A program made the translations under genes and the position numbers. Below the pieces are notes generated by a model, which worked only from the letters and a program-made list of their open reading frames with translations, was not told the origin of the DNA and did no database searches. Source: Adenophora triphylla var. japonica (Eukaryota; Streptophyta; Magnoliopsida; Asterales; Campanulaceae). From it: a stretch of DNA of 64,000 nucleotides. How positions within the stretch are numbered: the first letter of the stretch is position 1; every line of letters begins with the position of its first letter. Below are positions 8,844-22,838 of the stretch, piece by piece. Location: contig JAFEMH010002433.1 in the NCBI GenBank assembly GCA_022495995.1, forward strand, positions 80,001 to 144,000, read 5' to 3'.

Positions 8844-11060
8844 ATGGCTAATGGAAATGACTCCGTTAGTAGTGAGACTATTGCAACGAATACTAATGCA
8901 ATAGGGAGTACGTCAAGTGCTAATCAACTCATGATGCCACCGGCCTCGCAGTACGAGAAACCGGAGAAGTTCAATGGGGCTGATTTCAAACGTTGGCAAC
9001 AGAAAATGTTGTTTTATCTCACAACGCTTGGACTAGTGAAATTCTTACGGGAAGAATGTCCCGTAGCGGCTGAAGGTGTAGTGGACAAGGCTACACAAAT
9101 GGCTATTGATGCATGGAAACATGCAGATTATCTATGTCGGAACTACATCTTGAATGGACTAGACAACACATTGTATAATGTGTACTACTCCATTCAAACT
9201 GCAAAAGGACTTTGGGATTCTCTCGACAAGAAATATAAAACCGAAGATGCTGGAACAAAGAAGTTCTTTGTTGCAAAATTTTTGGATTTTAAAATGAATG
9301 ATTCTAAAACTGTTATGAATCAGGTCGAAGAGATGCAAGTCCTATTGCATAACCTTGAAGCCGAAGGGATGCAATTGGGTGAGTCCTTCCAAGTTGCATG
9401 TATGATTGAGAAGTTGCCTCCTTCATGGAGAGACTTCAAAAACTATCTCAAGCACAAGCGCAAAGAGATGTCAATGGAAGATTTGCTAGTTCGTCTTCGC
9501 ATTGAAGAAGACAATCGAAGTGCCGAAAAGAGAGCCAATGCACGAAACATGGAAGCGAAGGCTAACATGGTGGAAGAATCCCGACCCAAGAACAACAAGA
9601 GGAAGCATGATGACTCTTCAAAGAAGAAGTCAAGTAATGACAGCAACAAACGCTTCAAGTTCAAAGGGGACTGCTACAATTGTGGAAAAAGTGGTCATCG
9701 GGCAAAGGATTGTCGAAGCAAGAAGAAGAAGCCTCCCCAAGCAAACGTGACTGAAATAGATACTCTATCTGCGGGTGTCTCAGATGTAAGTCTGTCTGCC
9801 GTTGTATGTGAAGCCAACTTGGTGTCAAACGTCAAGGATTGGTGGGTGGACACCGGAGCCACTCATCACATATGTGCCGATAAAAGCTTGTTTGCAGAAT
9901 ACAAGAAGATGGAACGCGAAGACTTTCTCTATATGGGAAATTCTGCAACTTCCAAGATTGAAGGCATTGGGAAGGTGATCTTGAAGTTCACATCGGGAAA
10001 GGAGCTTACTCTCAACGATGTGATGCACGTACCCGACATAAGAAAGAATTTAAATTCTGGTTCTTTACTTAGTAAGAAAGGCTTCAAAATTGTATTTAAA
10101 TCTGATAAGTTTGTACTTACTAAGGGAGGCATGTATGTTGGAAAGGGATACTTGCTAGATGGCCTATTTAAGGCAAATGCTATTGTAGTGGACAAGAAGT
10201 CAACATATTTGTACCCTCAAGTGATAAATAAAATTGACAATTCTATTTACTTGTGCGAGTCTTCTAATTTATGGCATGGTCGTTTAGGACATGTGAATCG
10301 TGCTTCTTTGAGAAAGCTTGTTGGTTTAGGACTTATTCCAAAACTTGACTCAATGAAAGGTCACAAATGCGAAGTTTGTGTTGAAGCAAAGTTTTCAAAG
10401 AAACCTTTTAAACCAGTTGAAAGGACTAGCCAACTGTTGGGATTAATCCATAGTGATCTATGTGATTTAAAGTTTGTCCCAACTCGAGGCGATAAGAAAT
10501 ACTTTATTACTTTTATTGACGATCGAAGTAGATATTGTTATGTCTATTTGTTAAGTAGTAAGGATGAAGCAATGGATGCTTTCACTACTTACAAAACTGA
10601 AGTTGAAAATCAACTTGAAAAGTCAATTAAAATATTAAGGTCCGATAGGGGTGGTGAATATGAATCAACGGAATCTAGTAACCTATGTTCCAAATTCGGT
10701 ATCATTCATCAAACAACTGCACCCTATACTCCGCAGCAAAATGGTGTTGCTGAGAGGAAAAATAGAACTATCAAGGATATGGTTAACTGTATGCTTGGAA
10801 GTTCGGGTTTACCACAGAACTTGTGGGGGGAAGCGGTGTTGTCCGCTAACTTTGTGTTGAATAGGATTCCACACAAGAAAGCTGGGTTTATACCATATGA
10901 ATTGTGGAAAGGAAGAAAGCCCTCCTATAAATTCCTCAAAGTGTGGGGGTGTCTCGCAAAGGTTGCCGTTCCACCTCCTAAACGGTCAAAGTTAGGACCT
11001 AAGACCGTTGACTGTGTATTTATTGGATATGCAATGAATAGCAAGCGCATGCATTCTTAG
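8844..11060 (+). CDS. Copia element A gag-protease-integrase
   Basis: The 738-residue frame carries a capsid/UBN2-type gag in the first 240 residues and a CCHC zinc knuckle [14 protein letters not shown] near residue 277. The aspartic protease motif [10 protein letters not shown] is near 333. The integrase has a zinc region (WHGRLGHVN ... CEVC) and a core with [15 protein letters not shown] and [10 protein letters not shown]. It ends early at 11060 (MHS, stop). A one-base slip near 11043 leaves the rest of the polyprotein in another frame, so RT is not fused to integrase. Otherwise it is well preserved. Capsid, protease and integrase package, process and insert the element's cDNA. Confidence 0.92.
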   Translation: MANGNDSVSSETIATNTNAIGSTSSANQLMMPPASQYEKPEKFNGADFKRWQQKMLFYLTTLGLVKFLREECPVAAEGVVDKATQMAIDAWKHADYLCRNYILNGLDNTLYNVYYSIQTAKGLWDSLDKKYKTEDAGTKKFFVAKFLDFKMNDSKTVMNQVEEMQVLLHNLEAEGMQLGESFQVACMIEKLPPSWRDFKNYLKHKRKEMSMEDLLVRLRIEEDNRSAEKRANARNMEAKANMVEESRPKNNKRKHDDSSKKKSSNDSNKRFKFKGDCYNCGKSGHRAKDCRSKKKKPPQANVTEIDTLSAGVSDVSLSAVVCEANLVSNVKDWWVDTGATHHICADKSLFAEYKKMEREDFLYMGNSATSKIEGIGKVILKFTSGKELTLNDVMHVPDIRKNLNSGSLLSKKGFKIVFKSDKFVLTKGGMYVGKGYLLDGLFKANAIVVDKKSTYLYPQVINKIDNSIYLCESSNLWHGRLGHVNRASLRKLVGLGLIPKLDSMKGHKCEVCVEAKFSKKPFKPVERTSQLLGLIHSDLCDLKFVPTRGDKKYFITFIDDRSRYCYVYLLSSKDEAMDAFTTYKTEVENQLEKSIKILRSDRGGEYESTESSNLCSKFGIIHQTTAPYTPQQNGVAERKNRTIKDMVNCMLGSSGLPQNLWGEAVLSANFVLNRIPHKKAGFIPYELWKGRKPSYKFLKVWGCLAKVAVPPPKRSKLGPKTVDCVFIGYAMNSKRMHS

Positions 11061-11134
11061 TACTCAAATCTGAAGTAAATGACATTCATGTCAATACAAT
11101 AATTGAATCTCGTGACGCTGAATTTTTTGAGGAC

Positions 11135-12838
11135 GTGTTCCCTATGAAAAAGGATATTTGTGAAAATACTCCTAAGAGACCACGCGAAAACACTTCTGAA
11201 AACAATGAAGATGTTGAACCAAGAAGAAGCAAGAGAGCTAAAATTGCTAAAACTTTTAGTCCAGATTTTATCTCTAACTTTATGATTGAAGATGAGCCTC
11301 AATCATTTAAGGAAGCCATGAACAGCTCTGAATCCACATTCTGGAAAGAAGCTGTAAATAGTGAGATTGAATCCATTTTAAGTAACAACACTTGGCAAGT
11401 GGTTGATCTTCCAAAGGGTTCTAAACCAATAGGATGCAAATGGATTTTCAAAAGGAAATTAAGACCAGATGGTTCCGTGGACAAATACAAGGCTCGTCTT
11501 GTTGCAAAAGGATATCGTCAAATGGAAGGATTTGACTTCTTTGACACATACTCTCCTGTTACAAGAATAACTTCAATTCGAATCTTAATAGCCATTGCAG
11601 CTTTGTATAAACTGCATATACATCAAATGGATGTAAAAACTGCATTTTTGAATGGTGATTTGAATGAAGAAATTTACATGGAGCAGCCTGAAGGTTTCAA
11701 AGTAAAAGGACAAGAGCACAAGGTATGCAAACTTGTTAAGTCCTTGTATGGCTTGAAGCAAGCTCCTAAACAATGGCATGAGAAATTTGACAATGTCATG
11801 AGTAGGAATGGTTTTATCACAAATGAATGTGATAAATGTGTATACTCAAAGAAATTTGGTAACACATATGTATTTGTTAGTTTATATGTAAATGACATGC
11901 TCATATTTGGTCATGACATTGATGTTATAAATAAAACAAAGAAAATGTTTACCAATAACTTTGATATGAAAGATATGGGTGAAGCAGATGTAATCTTGGG
12001 AATGAAAGTCTCAAGAACATCCAATGGAATTAGTTTATCTCAAACACATTATGTTGATAAGATGATTGAGAGATTTAATTCTCATGGAGTTAAAGAAACT
12101 AATAATCCATTTCTGCCCCATATAGTTCTTCATAAGAATACTGGGAATGCGAAGCAACAATTAGAGTATTCTCAAATCATTGGAAGCCTAATGTACTTAA
12201 TGCAGTGCACGAGGCTGGATATAGCTTATGCTGTAAGTAAGCTGAGTCGTTTTACTAGTAATCCTAATAATGAGCATTGGAATGCATTATTAAGAGTTTT
12301 AGGATACATAAAACGAACTAGAGAGTATTCATTACACTATAGCGATTATCCTCCAGTAGTTGAAGGATATAGTGATGCAAATTGGATATCTGATACAGAT
12401 GAATCCAAGTCTACTAGTGGCTATGTATTTACTCTTGGTGGAGGTGCCATATCATGGAAATCTTCTAAGCAAACATGTATAGCTCGATCAACGATGGAAT
12501 CTGAGTTTATTTCTTTAGATAAAACTGGTGAAGAAGCCGAATGGCTTAGACACTTTTTAGAAGATATTCCTCTATGGCCAAAACCCGTGCCTGCTATATG
12601 TATACACTGTGATAATCAAGCAGCTATAGCAAGGGCAGAGAATTTTATATACAACGGAAAATCTCGACACATACGTCGTAGACATAACACCGTTAGACAG
12701 TTATTCTCCAATGGAACGATTTCGATTGATTTCGTGCGATCAAAGGATAACCTAGCGGATCCATTTACTAAAGGTTTATCTAAGGAGAGAATAAACTGTG
12801 CATCGGAAGAAATGGGGCTAAAGCCTAAACAAATATAA
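11135..12838 (+). CDS. Copia element A reverse transcriptase-RNase H (catalytic Asp changed)
   Basis: The 567-residue frame has copia RT signatures: [43 protein letters not shown] and [13 protein letters not shown]. RNase H follows ([37 protein letters not shown]) and a C-terminal [12 protein letters not shown]. The RT active-site box reads YVND instead of YVDD: the first catalytic aspartate is Asn (codon 11891-11893), which should abolish polymerisation. The natural frame starts upstream, near 11047; the ATG at 11135 is only the first available Met. With the frameshift before it, this copy looks non-autonomous. Confidence 0.92.
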   Translation: MFPMKKDICENTPKRPRENTSENNEDVEPRRSKRAKIAKTFSPDFISNFMIEDEPQSFKEAMNSSESTFWKEAVNSEIESILSNNTWQVVDLPKGSKPIGCKWIFKRKLRPDGSVDKYKARLVAKGYRQMEGFDFFDTYSPVTRITSIRILIAIAALYKLHIHQMDVKTAFLNGDLNEEIYMEQPEGFKVKGQEHKVCKLVKSLYGLKQAPKQWHEKFDNVMSRNGFITNECDKCVYSKKFGNTYVFVSLYVNDMLIFGHDIDVINKTKKMFTNNFDMKDMGEADVILGMKVSRTSNGISLSQTHYVDKMIERFNSHGVKETNNPFLPHIVLHKNTGNAKQQLEYSQIIGSLMYLMQCTRLDIAYAVSKLSRFTSNPNNEHWNALLRVLGYIKRTREYSLHYSDYPPVVEGYSDANWISDTDESKSTSGYVFTLGGGAISWKSSKQTCIARSTMESEFISLDKTGEEAEWLRHFLEDIPLWPKPVPAICIHCDNQAAIARAENFIYNGKSRHIRRRHNTVRQLFSNGTISIDFVRSKDNLADPFTKGLSKERINCASEEMGLKPKQI

Positions 12839-13415
12839 ATCAACTTGATGGAAACCTAACCTGGCGACTGGAGATCCCACGGACTAGGTTCAATAGGAAA
12901 AACAAGTCATGATTGATTTGAGGGAAGCACTTGGAAGTTTATCTTCATCCCATTTCTATATATGATGCAAAAGTGCTGCCTACAAATTGGTAGAGGTTAA
13001 GCTATTGCTTTTAATGATGACTATATCTTGTTAATTAGTACAAGTGGGGTAATGTAGGATACTCTTTATAGCACATCACCTATGTTAGTGTGAACATGGC
13101 CGGTTCGTTGAGATTTTTACTTAGGCAAATTCTCTAAAGCACTCGCAGAACCAAGAAAGTTCAAGGCCGAAATAATGAACACAATAGAGAACCAAAATCT
13201 GATATGAGATTTAAATGTGTTTGGTCTATTGTTTAAGCTTACAATAACGTCCGACGCTCAATACGTTACGTACACTGATCAGCCAAGTAAGCTCGATAGA
13301 TTCTTACTAAAGAAGGTTCAAAGCGAAAGCCACCTATCTTCATGCATTTACTTCTCAGCTATGCTCTTCTTCTTCTTTCTTTTCCATGTCGACTTCTTCC
13401 ATTCATGTGGGGGAT
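12839..13415 (+). other. Copia element A 3' untranslated region and polypurine tract
   Basis: Non-coding. It ends in GTGGGGGAT (13407-13415), the polypurine tract that primes plus-strand synthesis, immediately before the next LTR. Confidence 0.8.
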
Positions 13416-14222
13416 TGTTGGAATATTGGAAAAATATTAGGGTGTGAATTGAAAAGTCAAAGGTCTAAAATTGAAAAGACACGACTGTTCAAATTCTTTG
13501 AACTGCTCGGCCGAGCAAGGCATAAGCCTCGGCCGAGCATGACAAACCGTAAAACTATCATCCTCTGTTGGCCTCTGCTAGGGCGAGTCACCAAAGTGCT
13601 CGGCCGAGCAACTTGCCTGTGCTCGGGCGAGGCACCAATGGTGCTCGGCCGAGCAGATGCTGTCCGTTCAGATTAAAGTTTGAATAGGTGCCAGCTTGAA
13701 AGGGTGTGACTTTTGTGGAAAAATCACAACTGATCTGGCTTGATTCTACCCTATATATAGAGACCCCTATTCCTTCATTCAGTCATCAAGTAATCCAAAA
13801 GAGTTGTTATCAAATCAAACACAAGAATCCAATTCTCTCTCTCCCTCATTCAAAAGTGTTCTTGATTCGTTTCAAAGAGTTCGTTCTTCTTTTTGTCAAA
13901 GTTTGAAGACTAAGAGCAAGTCTTATTTTGGTTCGCCCGTCAAGGTTAGTTAAAGTGCACACTAACTCTTGGTAAAAAGCGTTGTATCTTGGGAGACATT
14001 CGCCATCGATCCGTTTGCACAATTACGGAGGCGAAATATTGTCTTAAGGAGATTTTCTTCGGCATACCTCGCTTTAATCTCCTTCATCTGTCTTTCGTAT
14101 TGAAGATATCTAAACATATACTTTACAACAATCTTAAGACAATATTTTCAGGTATGTTGTTTTGATTTTATCTTCTCTACTTCATCTTTTTTTAATTGAA
14201 TTTTCTGTTTTTGTAACAGAAA
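13416..14222 (+). mobile_element. Copia element A, second LTR and leader
   Basis: Nearly identical to 8038-8843, including the palindrome array, TATA box and leader. It is followed by another gag and not by host DNA, so it is the internal LTR of a tandem LTR-internal-LTR-internal arrangement. Confidence 0.85.
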
Positions 14223-15270
14223 ATGGCTAATGGAAATGACTCCGTTAGTAGTGAGACTATTGCAACGAATACTAATGCAATAGGGAGTACGTCAAGTGCT
14301 AATCAACTCATGATGCCACCGGCCTCGCAGTACGAGAAACCGGAGAAGTTCAATGGGGCTAATTTCAAACGTTGGCAACAGAAAATGTTGTTTTATCTCA
14401 CAACGCTTGGACTAGTGAAATTCTTACGGGAAGAATGTCCCGTAGCGGCTGAAGGTGTAGTGGACAAGGCTACACAAATGGCTATTGATGCATGGAAACA
14501 TGCAGATTATCTATGTCGGAACTACATCTTGAATGGACTAGACAACACATTGTATAATATGTACTACTCCATTCAAACTGCAAAAGGACTTTGGGATTCT
14601 CTCGACAAGAAATATAAAACTGAAGATGATGGAACAAAGAAGTTCTTTGTTGCAAAATTTTTGGATTTTAAAATGAATGATTCTAAAACTGTTATGAATC
14701 AGGTCAAAGAGATGCAAGTCCTATTGCATAACCTTGAAGCCGAAGGGATGCAATTGGGTGAGTCCTTCCAAGTTGCATGTATGATTGAGAAGTTGCCTCC
14801 TTCATGGAGAGACTTCAAAAACTATCTCAAGCACAAGCGCAAAGAGATGTCAATGGAAGATTTGCTAATTCGTCTTTGCATTGAAGAAGACAATCGAAGT
14901 GCCGAAAAGAGAGCCAATGCACGAAACATGGAAGCGAAGGCTAACATGGTGGAAGAATCCCGACCCAAGAACAACAAGAGGAAGCATGATGACTCTTCAA
15001 AGAAGAAGTCAAGTAATGACAGCAACAAACGCTTCAAGTTCAAAGGGGACTGCTACAATTGTGGAAAAAGCGGTCATCGGGCAAAGGATTGTCGAAGCAA
15101 GAAGAAGAAGCCTCCCCAAGCAAACGTGACTGAAATAGATACTCTATCTGCGGGTGTCTCAGATGTAAGTCTGTTTGCCGTTGTATGTGAAGCCAACTTG
15201 GTGTCAAACGTCAAGGATTGGTGGGTGGACACCGGAGCCACTCATCACATATGTGCCGACAAAAGCTTGT
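14223..15270 (+). pseudogene. Copia element A, second gag-protease copy, truncated
   Basis: The first 349 or so codons repeat those at 8844 with few amino-acid changes (for example GAD to GAN, and VRLR to IRLC). They include the zinc knuckle and the protease motif [10 protein letters not shown]. The match stops at AAAAGCTTGTT (15270) and the frame then runs into copia D sequence to 15455, making a chimeric open frame. Integrase, RT and the 3' LTR of this second unit are missing, so it is a deletion remnant. Confidence 0.88.
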
Positions 15271-15448
15271 TGAACATATCACCAATGAGGAAACTCAATA
15301 TCTTGATGAACAAGTTCTTGAAGATAATGAAGAACCCCAACCACAACTTAGAAGAAGTAAACGTGCACGGAAAGAAAAGTACTTTGGTACAGATATTTGT
15401 GTTTAGTTGGTTAAAGGGAATAGGGATTCAATTTTGGATAAATACTCA
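15271..15448 (+). pseudogene. Copia element D, linker before reverse transcriptase
   Basis: The frame reads EHITNEETQYLDEQ and LRRSKRARKEKYFG, the acidic/basic linker that precedes RT in copia polyproteins. It then passes a single TAG to reach the Helitron boundary at 15448. The reading phase continues correctly after the Helitron at 21781. It is the middle piece of D; its left edge is the breakpoint with the second copia A unit. Confidence 0.75.
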
Positions 15449-15458
15449 TCTATAATAC

Positions 15459-18400
15459 AATAGACATCACAAATAACCGTCACACAAAGGACGATTGGGA
15501 TTCAATTTAGGAAAAGACAAATAGTGGCTGAGATTGCAAGTTGAAAAAAAAACCTCTTCTCCTACCCCACTTACTACTGAGTTCATAAACCGGCAATTTC
15601 TTCCCCAGCCGATGTATCCTTTCCCAAATCCTAAACAAATCGTTGTCTCCCATCCAAAATCCTAAACACAAATCGGAAATTTCTCTATTTACCTGACCAA
15701 TTCTTCTCCTTCTCCATGACCTATTCTCAAATGGATTTACTGAAACTTTTATAAATATGACCACATCATCTCATTTGCTCCTGTTTCAATTCATTTATGT
15801 TTTCTCAATCGACGGATTCATCTTGAGAATAGTGTTCTCTGTTATGTTCCTATTTCAATTGGGGCTTCATAGAACTGTTCATCTTTGGTAGTAATCTCCC
15901 GGTAATTTATGTGTTGTTCATCAGCTGTTTTCAATTGGGGATTCATATACCTGTTTTGCTACACCATTGTTCTGGACTGCACTTTAGAGACGGGAGAAGT
16001 ATAAGGTGTTTTTTTTTCAATCATTGTTCTAGGGTTATATAGAACTATATCTCTAATCCTGTAAATTCATTTTATACATGGAATAGTAACTTTTGATAGT
16101 TATATATTGTTTAATCCTTTTATTTCATGAAATAAAAAAAATACTATTAGTCTGATGACATGTATCAAACATTTTTTAGAATTGTTATGCTACCTAAACG
16201 TGTTCACAATTGTTATGGACTGCATAATTTGTTTTTTTTTTTGAGGGGGGGGGGAAATCAGCTAGAGGAAGAAACTAAAACCCCAAGAAGTTTCAGAGAA
16301 TTTTTCACAAGGTTTTGTTTGCATCCTTAAATACCGAAATCACGGGCCTTTCTTCAAGATAATCTTTTGCAGAATAACTCCCCACTCCAAGCAATTGAAA
16401 ATAATAATAACAATTATCATAACGTGTTAGCAAGGTATAAAAAGAAATGGAAATGATCGGCAAAATCCAACCAATTTATTTGCAAACCAAAAATAAACTT
16501 ACACAAACACGATTGGTCCTAATAAATAGCTATATCATTGTTGAAAATTATCCATTCACCTCAAGATCTGTCCGACTCTGACATCTAAAAAGGGTACACG
16601 AATGGTTATTGACTTTTGACCGTTTGGATAATCCGTAGATTCTCAACAACATAGCTTAAGATCCTAAGATTCCCGTGGTTGATGAAGCTATTATGCCTTT
16701 GAGCCACCAACTCGATTTGGTTTAAGGAGGAACATAATATATCTAATAACAGAAAAAAACTTATACTAAAGTCATTTTTAGCAAGTCACAACCCAAATTT
16801 ATGTATTTCGAATATATGCGATTTCACTATACGTTATTAATTTGATTATCAAAAAACTCTTTGGACCTAAACTAATTCCACTTTTAGTTTTTGCTTTCAG
16901 TTAGCAAACTACATTAAGCTGAAAATTGACTGATAAACTTTTATATAGCCATTCAGAGGTGTTAATTCAACATCACTTTAGACCCTTCCTAGACCCAACA
17001 GTAAAGTGAGACCTGGTGCCTAGTTTTAGTGAAAAGTCTTCTTTAGTGTCACCTAGAACGCCAAATTAAGCTGAGTTATGGGAATGGATTGAAATTAAAA
17101 ACATCTGGTACTACCTTGAAAAATCTGTTATCTCCTCCCCTTTATGCTCCTATTTCAATTCTTCTGTTGCTGTTTCAATGGGGTGCTTTTCTTTTTTAAT
17201 TGGGGATTGTTTTGTCATTTTCTCTACCTCTCTCTCTCTCTCTCTCTCACTGATCTTAACATAGAAATACATTGGTGTTCGGGTGGTTAAGGTTACTTTT
17301 AATTCTAGGGCAAGAAGCATGACTGGTGGTCAACCATGTTTGTAGTTCATTAGATAGTGGGATTTGAATAGAGTTTTGTTGTAGCTCTTTATTTTCATGT
17401 TTTCATCAATGGCCCTTTTTCTCACTATCTATAGTTTTTGGAGTGGGATAGTTCCAGGCTCCAACAAAGAGAAGGGACTTTAACATTAATTGTTTAGACA
17501 TGCCTTTGTTTCAATTACAACTCCATGCCTTGATCTCAGAAGTGCACATATGCAAGTGAAAAATCAGAACATGGAGCAGTAGTACGAAATTTTTAACCCT
17601 CCAAGTTATTCAGCTCCATTCCACAAATAGTTAAGTTATTGTATGGCTATTTCTGTAACTTTGAACAAATTTTGGGTTAAGATGGTTTTCTTTGTTGGTA
17701 CATGGCTTAAGTTGATGGCTTAAGTTGGTTTCATGTCTGTGACGGTTTGTAAGTATTATTATGTGTCATATGACCTGAAACTGAAGTGTCCATTTCGAAA
17801 ATATGTTACCAAAACTTAAGTAAGAATTACATGATTTCATGTCTACGTTATTGACGTTTTGTGAGTATTATTATGTTTTTTAAATTAATTGAAGAATATG
17901 TAAAATTCTTACATGGTAGCAGAAGAATCATATTGTTAAAGCTATCAATTAGTAAAAAGAGTAACTAAAAATATTCAAACCTGTTGGTCTATGTTTTGTT
18001 GTTTGTCCCCTACAAATGATTCTCCACTTATTTTAAGCATCACCCTACACCAATTCAAGGAAACTTTTGGCATAACATTTTCCTTCATTTTGACACAATA
18101 TGATCCATTGAAGAAAAAATGGGGCTACCTAATTGAAAAGGAGTTAACAAAGGGTGGTGTTAATGTTGAATAGACATCACAAATAACCGTCACACAAAGG
18201 ACGATTGAGATTCAATTTAGGGAAAGACAAATAGTGGCTGAGATTGCAAGTTGAAAAAAAAAACCTCTTCTCCTACCCCACTTACTACTGAGTTCATAAA
18301 CCGGCAATTTCTTCCCCAGCCGATGTATCCTGTCCCAAATCCTAAACAAATCGTTGTCTCCCATCCAAAATCCTAAACACAAATCGGTAATTTCTCTATT

Positions 18401-20906
18401 TACCTGACCAATTCTTCTCCTTCTCCATGACCTATTCTCAAATGGATTTACTGAAACTTTTATAAATATGACCACATCATCTCATTTGCTCCTGTTCCAA
18501 TCTGCTCCTGTTTCAATTCATTTATGTTTTCTCAATCGACGGATTCATCTTGAGGTTAGTGTTCTCTGTTATGTTCCTATTTCAATTGGGGATTCATAGA
18601 ACTGTTCATCTTTGGTAGTAATCTCCCGGTAATTTATGTGTTGTTCATCAGCTGTTTTCAATTGGGGATTCATATGCCTGTTTTGCTACACCATTGTTCT
18701 GGACTGCACTTTAGAGACGGGAGGAGTATAAGGTGTTTTTTTTTCAATCATTGTTCTAGGGTTATATAGAATTATATCTCTAATCCTGCAAATTCATTTT
18801 ATACATGGAATAGTAACTTTTGATTGTTATATATTGTTTAATCCTTTTATTTCATGAAATAACAAATACTATTATTCTGATGACATGTATCAAACATTTT
18901 TTAGAATTGTTATGCTACCTAAACGTGTTCACAATTGTTATGGACTGCAAAATTTATTATTTATTTTTTTGAGGGGGGGGGGGAATCAGCTAGAGGAAGA
19001 AACTAAAACCCCAAGAAGTTTCAGAGAATTTTTCACAAGGTTTTGTTTGCATCCTTAAATACCGAAATCACGGGCCTTTCTTCAAGATAATCTTTTGCAG
19101 AATAACTCCCCACTCCAAGCAATTGAAAATAATAATAACAATTATCATAATGTGTTAGCAAGGTATAAAAAGAAATGGAAATGATCGGCAAAATCCAACC
19201 AATTTATTTGCAAACCAAAAATAAACTTACACAAACACGATTGGTCCTAATAAATAGCTATATCATTGTTGAAAATTATCCATTCACCTCAAGATCTGTC
19301 CGGCTCTGACATCTAAAAAGGGTACACGAATGGTTATTGACTTTTGACCGTTTGGATAATCCGTAGATTCTCAACAACATAGCTTAAGATCCTAAGATTC
19401 CCGTGGTTGATGAAGCTATTATGCCTTTGAGCCACCAACTCGATTTGGTTTAAGGAGGAACATAATATATCTAATAACAAAAAAAACTTATACTAAAGTC
19501 ATTTTTAGCAAGTCACAACCCAAATTTATGTATTTCGATTATATGCGATTTCACTATACGTTATTAATTTGATTATCAAAAAACTCTTTGGACCTAAACT
19601 AATTCCACTTTTAGTTTTTGCTTTCAGTTAGCAAACTACATTAAGCTGAAAATTGACTGATAAATTTTTATATAGCCATTCAGAGGTGTTAATTCAACAT
19701 CACTTTAGACCCTTCCTAGACCCAACAGTAAAGTGAGACCTGGTGCATAGTTTTAGTGAAAAGTCTTCTTTAGTGTCACCTAGAACGCCAAATTAAGCTG
19801 AGTTATGGGAATGGATTGAATTAAAAACATCTGGTACTACCTTGAAAAATCTGTTATCTCCTCCCCTTTATGCTCCTATTTCAATTCTTCTGTTGCTGTT
19901 TCAATTGGGGGTACTTTTCTTTTTCAATTGGGGACTATTTTGTCATTTTCTCTCCCTCCCCCTCTCTCTCTGTCTCTCTCTCTCACTGATCTTAACATTG
20001 AAATACATTGGTGTTCGGGTGGTTAAGGTTACTTTTAATTCTAGGGCAAGAAGCATGACTGGTGGTCAACCATGTTTGTAGTTCATTAGATAGTGGGATT
20101 TGAATAGAGTTTTGTTGTAGCTCTTTATTTTCATGTTTTCATCAATGACCCTTTTTCTCACTATCTATAGTTTTTGGAGTGGGATAGTTCCAGGCTCCAA
20201 CAAAGAGAAAGGACTTTAACATTAATTGTTTAGACATGCCTTTGTTTCAATTACAACTCCATGCCATATCTCAGAAGTGCACATATGCAAGTGAAAAATC
20301 AGAACATGGAGCAGTAGTACGAAATTTTTAACCCTCCAAGTTATTCAGCTTCATTCCACAAATAGTTAAGTTATTGTATGGCTATTTCTGTAACTTTGAA
20401 CAAATTTTGGGTTAAGATGGTTTTCTTTGTTGGTACATGGCTTAAGTTGATGGCTTAAGTTGGTTTCATGTCTGTGACGGTTTGTAAGTATTATTATGTG
20501 TCATATGACCTGAAACTGAAGTGTCCATTTCGAAAATATGTTACCAAAACATAAGTAAGAATTACATGATTTCATGTCTACGTTATTGACGTTTTGTGAG
20601 TATTATTATGTTTTTTAAATTAATTGAAGAATATGTAAAATTCTTACATGGTAGCAGAAGAATCATATTGTTAAAGCTATCAATTAGTAAAAAGAGTAAC
20701 TAAAAATATTCAAACCTGTTGGTCTATGTTTTGTTGTTTGTCCCCTACAAATGATTCTCCACTTATTTTCAGCATCACCCTACACCAATTCAAGGAAATT
20801 TTTGGCATAACATTTTCCTTCATATTGACACAATATGATCCATTGAAGAAAAAATGGTGCTACCTAATTGAAAAGGAGTTAACAAAGGGTGGTGTTAATA
20901 TTGAAT
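15459..20906 (+). repeat. 2.7-kb tandem duplication inside Helitron H3
   Basis: Copy 1 (15459-18168) and copy 2 (18169-20906) both begin AATAGACATCACAAATAACC and end near GTTAAT(G/A)TTGAAT. They match throughout with rare substitutions and small indels (for example G-run and CT-run length changes). Only copy 2 continues to the Helitron 3' end. The unit starts 10 bp inside the 5' terminus. It is non-coding; the frames of about 85 residues in it are short and repeat in both copies without family signatures. Confidence 0.9.
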
Positions 20907-21414
20907 ACTTCCAGTTTTTCTTTGCCATTCTTACAGTTATATGGGATATTTTGCAGTTTTCATATTTATGTTTCAATAAAAACTAAAATTAGTGGTTTAT
21001 TTACCGGTCATGTTTTGTAATTGCCCATATCTACTATGGTTGAAGAAGTGACTAGTTATGTTTTGTACTGCTAAATTGTTAGTGAAATATGCCACCAAGA
21101 AAAATATTGAGTTGTGTAGTATCCTTAAGCTAAATGACTATTGCCGTACTATATTGTATTCATTGATAGCAGTTTCTACGTGTGAAAGAGATGTTTACTA
21201 CACCATTGCAGATAGCATGTGATTTTCCATATTTGTTTAGTGAGGAAAACTCAAATGCATGTGTGTTTAATGTGGGGTAGTGCATGCTAAATTGCTATGG
21301 GTTAAGTCTATCATTTAGGAATTGAGAAAAATTAGTGTAAATAATCACTTGCTAAGTGTATTGAGAGATATATAGGGAAGGTGGTGGTTGCTTGGTGTGA
21401 GTTTTTTTTCCTTA

Positions 21415-21663
21415 CTCCCTCCGTCCCAAAATAATCTTTTCACTTTTTTTGTCATTACTACAAATGAATTTTAAACAATAATTTTAGGTTGATTTATTTA
21501 TACAAATGCGAATCTAAAAGTTATTATTGATACACCATCAACAATACTATCAATAATAAGTTTTAGATTTTCATTAGACTAATAAATAAATTTAAAATTA
21601 TTACTCAAATTTCATTCGTAATAAAGAAAAAAAAAGTGGAAGATCATTATGGGATGGAGAGAG
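21415..21663. mobile_element. Stowaway-type MITE inside Helitron H3
   Basis: The 249-bp element begins CTCCCTCCGTCCCAAAATAAT and ends with the inverted counterpart ATTATGGGATGGAGAGAG. It is flanked by TA on both sides (21413-21414 and 21664-21665). TA duplication and CTCCCTCCGTCCC termini are typical of Tc1/mariner-derived Stowaway MITEs. It sits about 115 bp before the Helitron 3' end. Confidence 0.82.
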
Positions 21664-21780
21664 TATTATTGTTCTAATAATTTACATTTTATAGATATAA
21701 TTTGGAATTTCTTTTTCTCATTGACTTTCTCCTTTTTGTCATACTGCCCCGTGCCATTGGCACGGGCAAGAGAGTACTAG

Positions 21781-22838
<1,058 letters not shown>

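Larger units (their letters stand above)
15449..21780 (+). mobile_element. Helitron H3, complete with both ends
   Basis: It starts TCTATAATAC after an A (15448). It ends with the hairpin CCCCGTGCCATTGGCACGGG (21748-21767) and CTAG (21777-21780) before T (21781). This fits Helitron rules: 5' TC, 3' hairpin then CTRR, A|T target, no target duplication. Removing the 6,332 bp rejoins copia D in phase. No RepHel protein is encoded, so it is non-autonomous. Inside are a 2.7 kb tandem duplication, a (CT)n tract near 17230 and its counterpart near 19970, and a MITE close to the 3' end. No captured gene was recognised. Confidence 0.85.

Noticed and set aside
15507..15764. 85-87-residue frames repeated in both halves of Helitron H3 (also 18212-18475)
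   Set aside because: No family signature; the frames repeat only because the DNA is duplicated, and the two copies differ in frame length.
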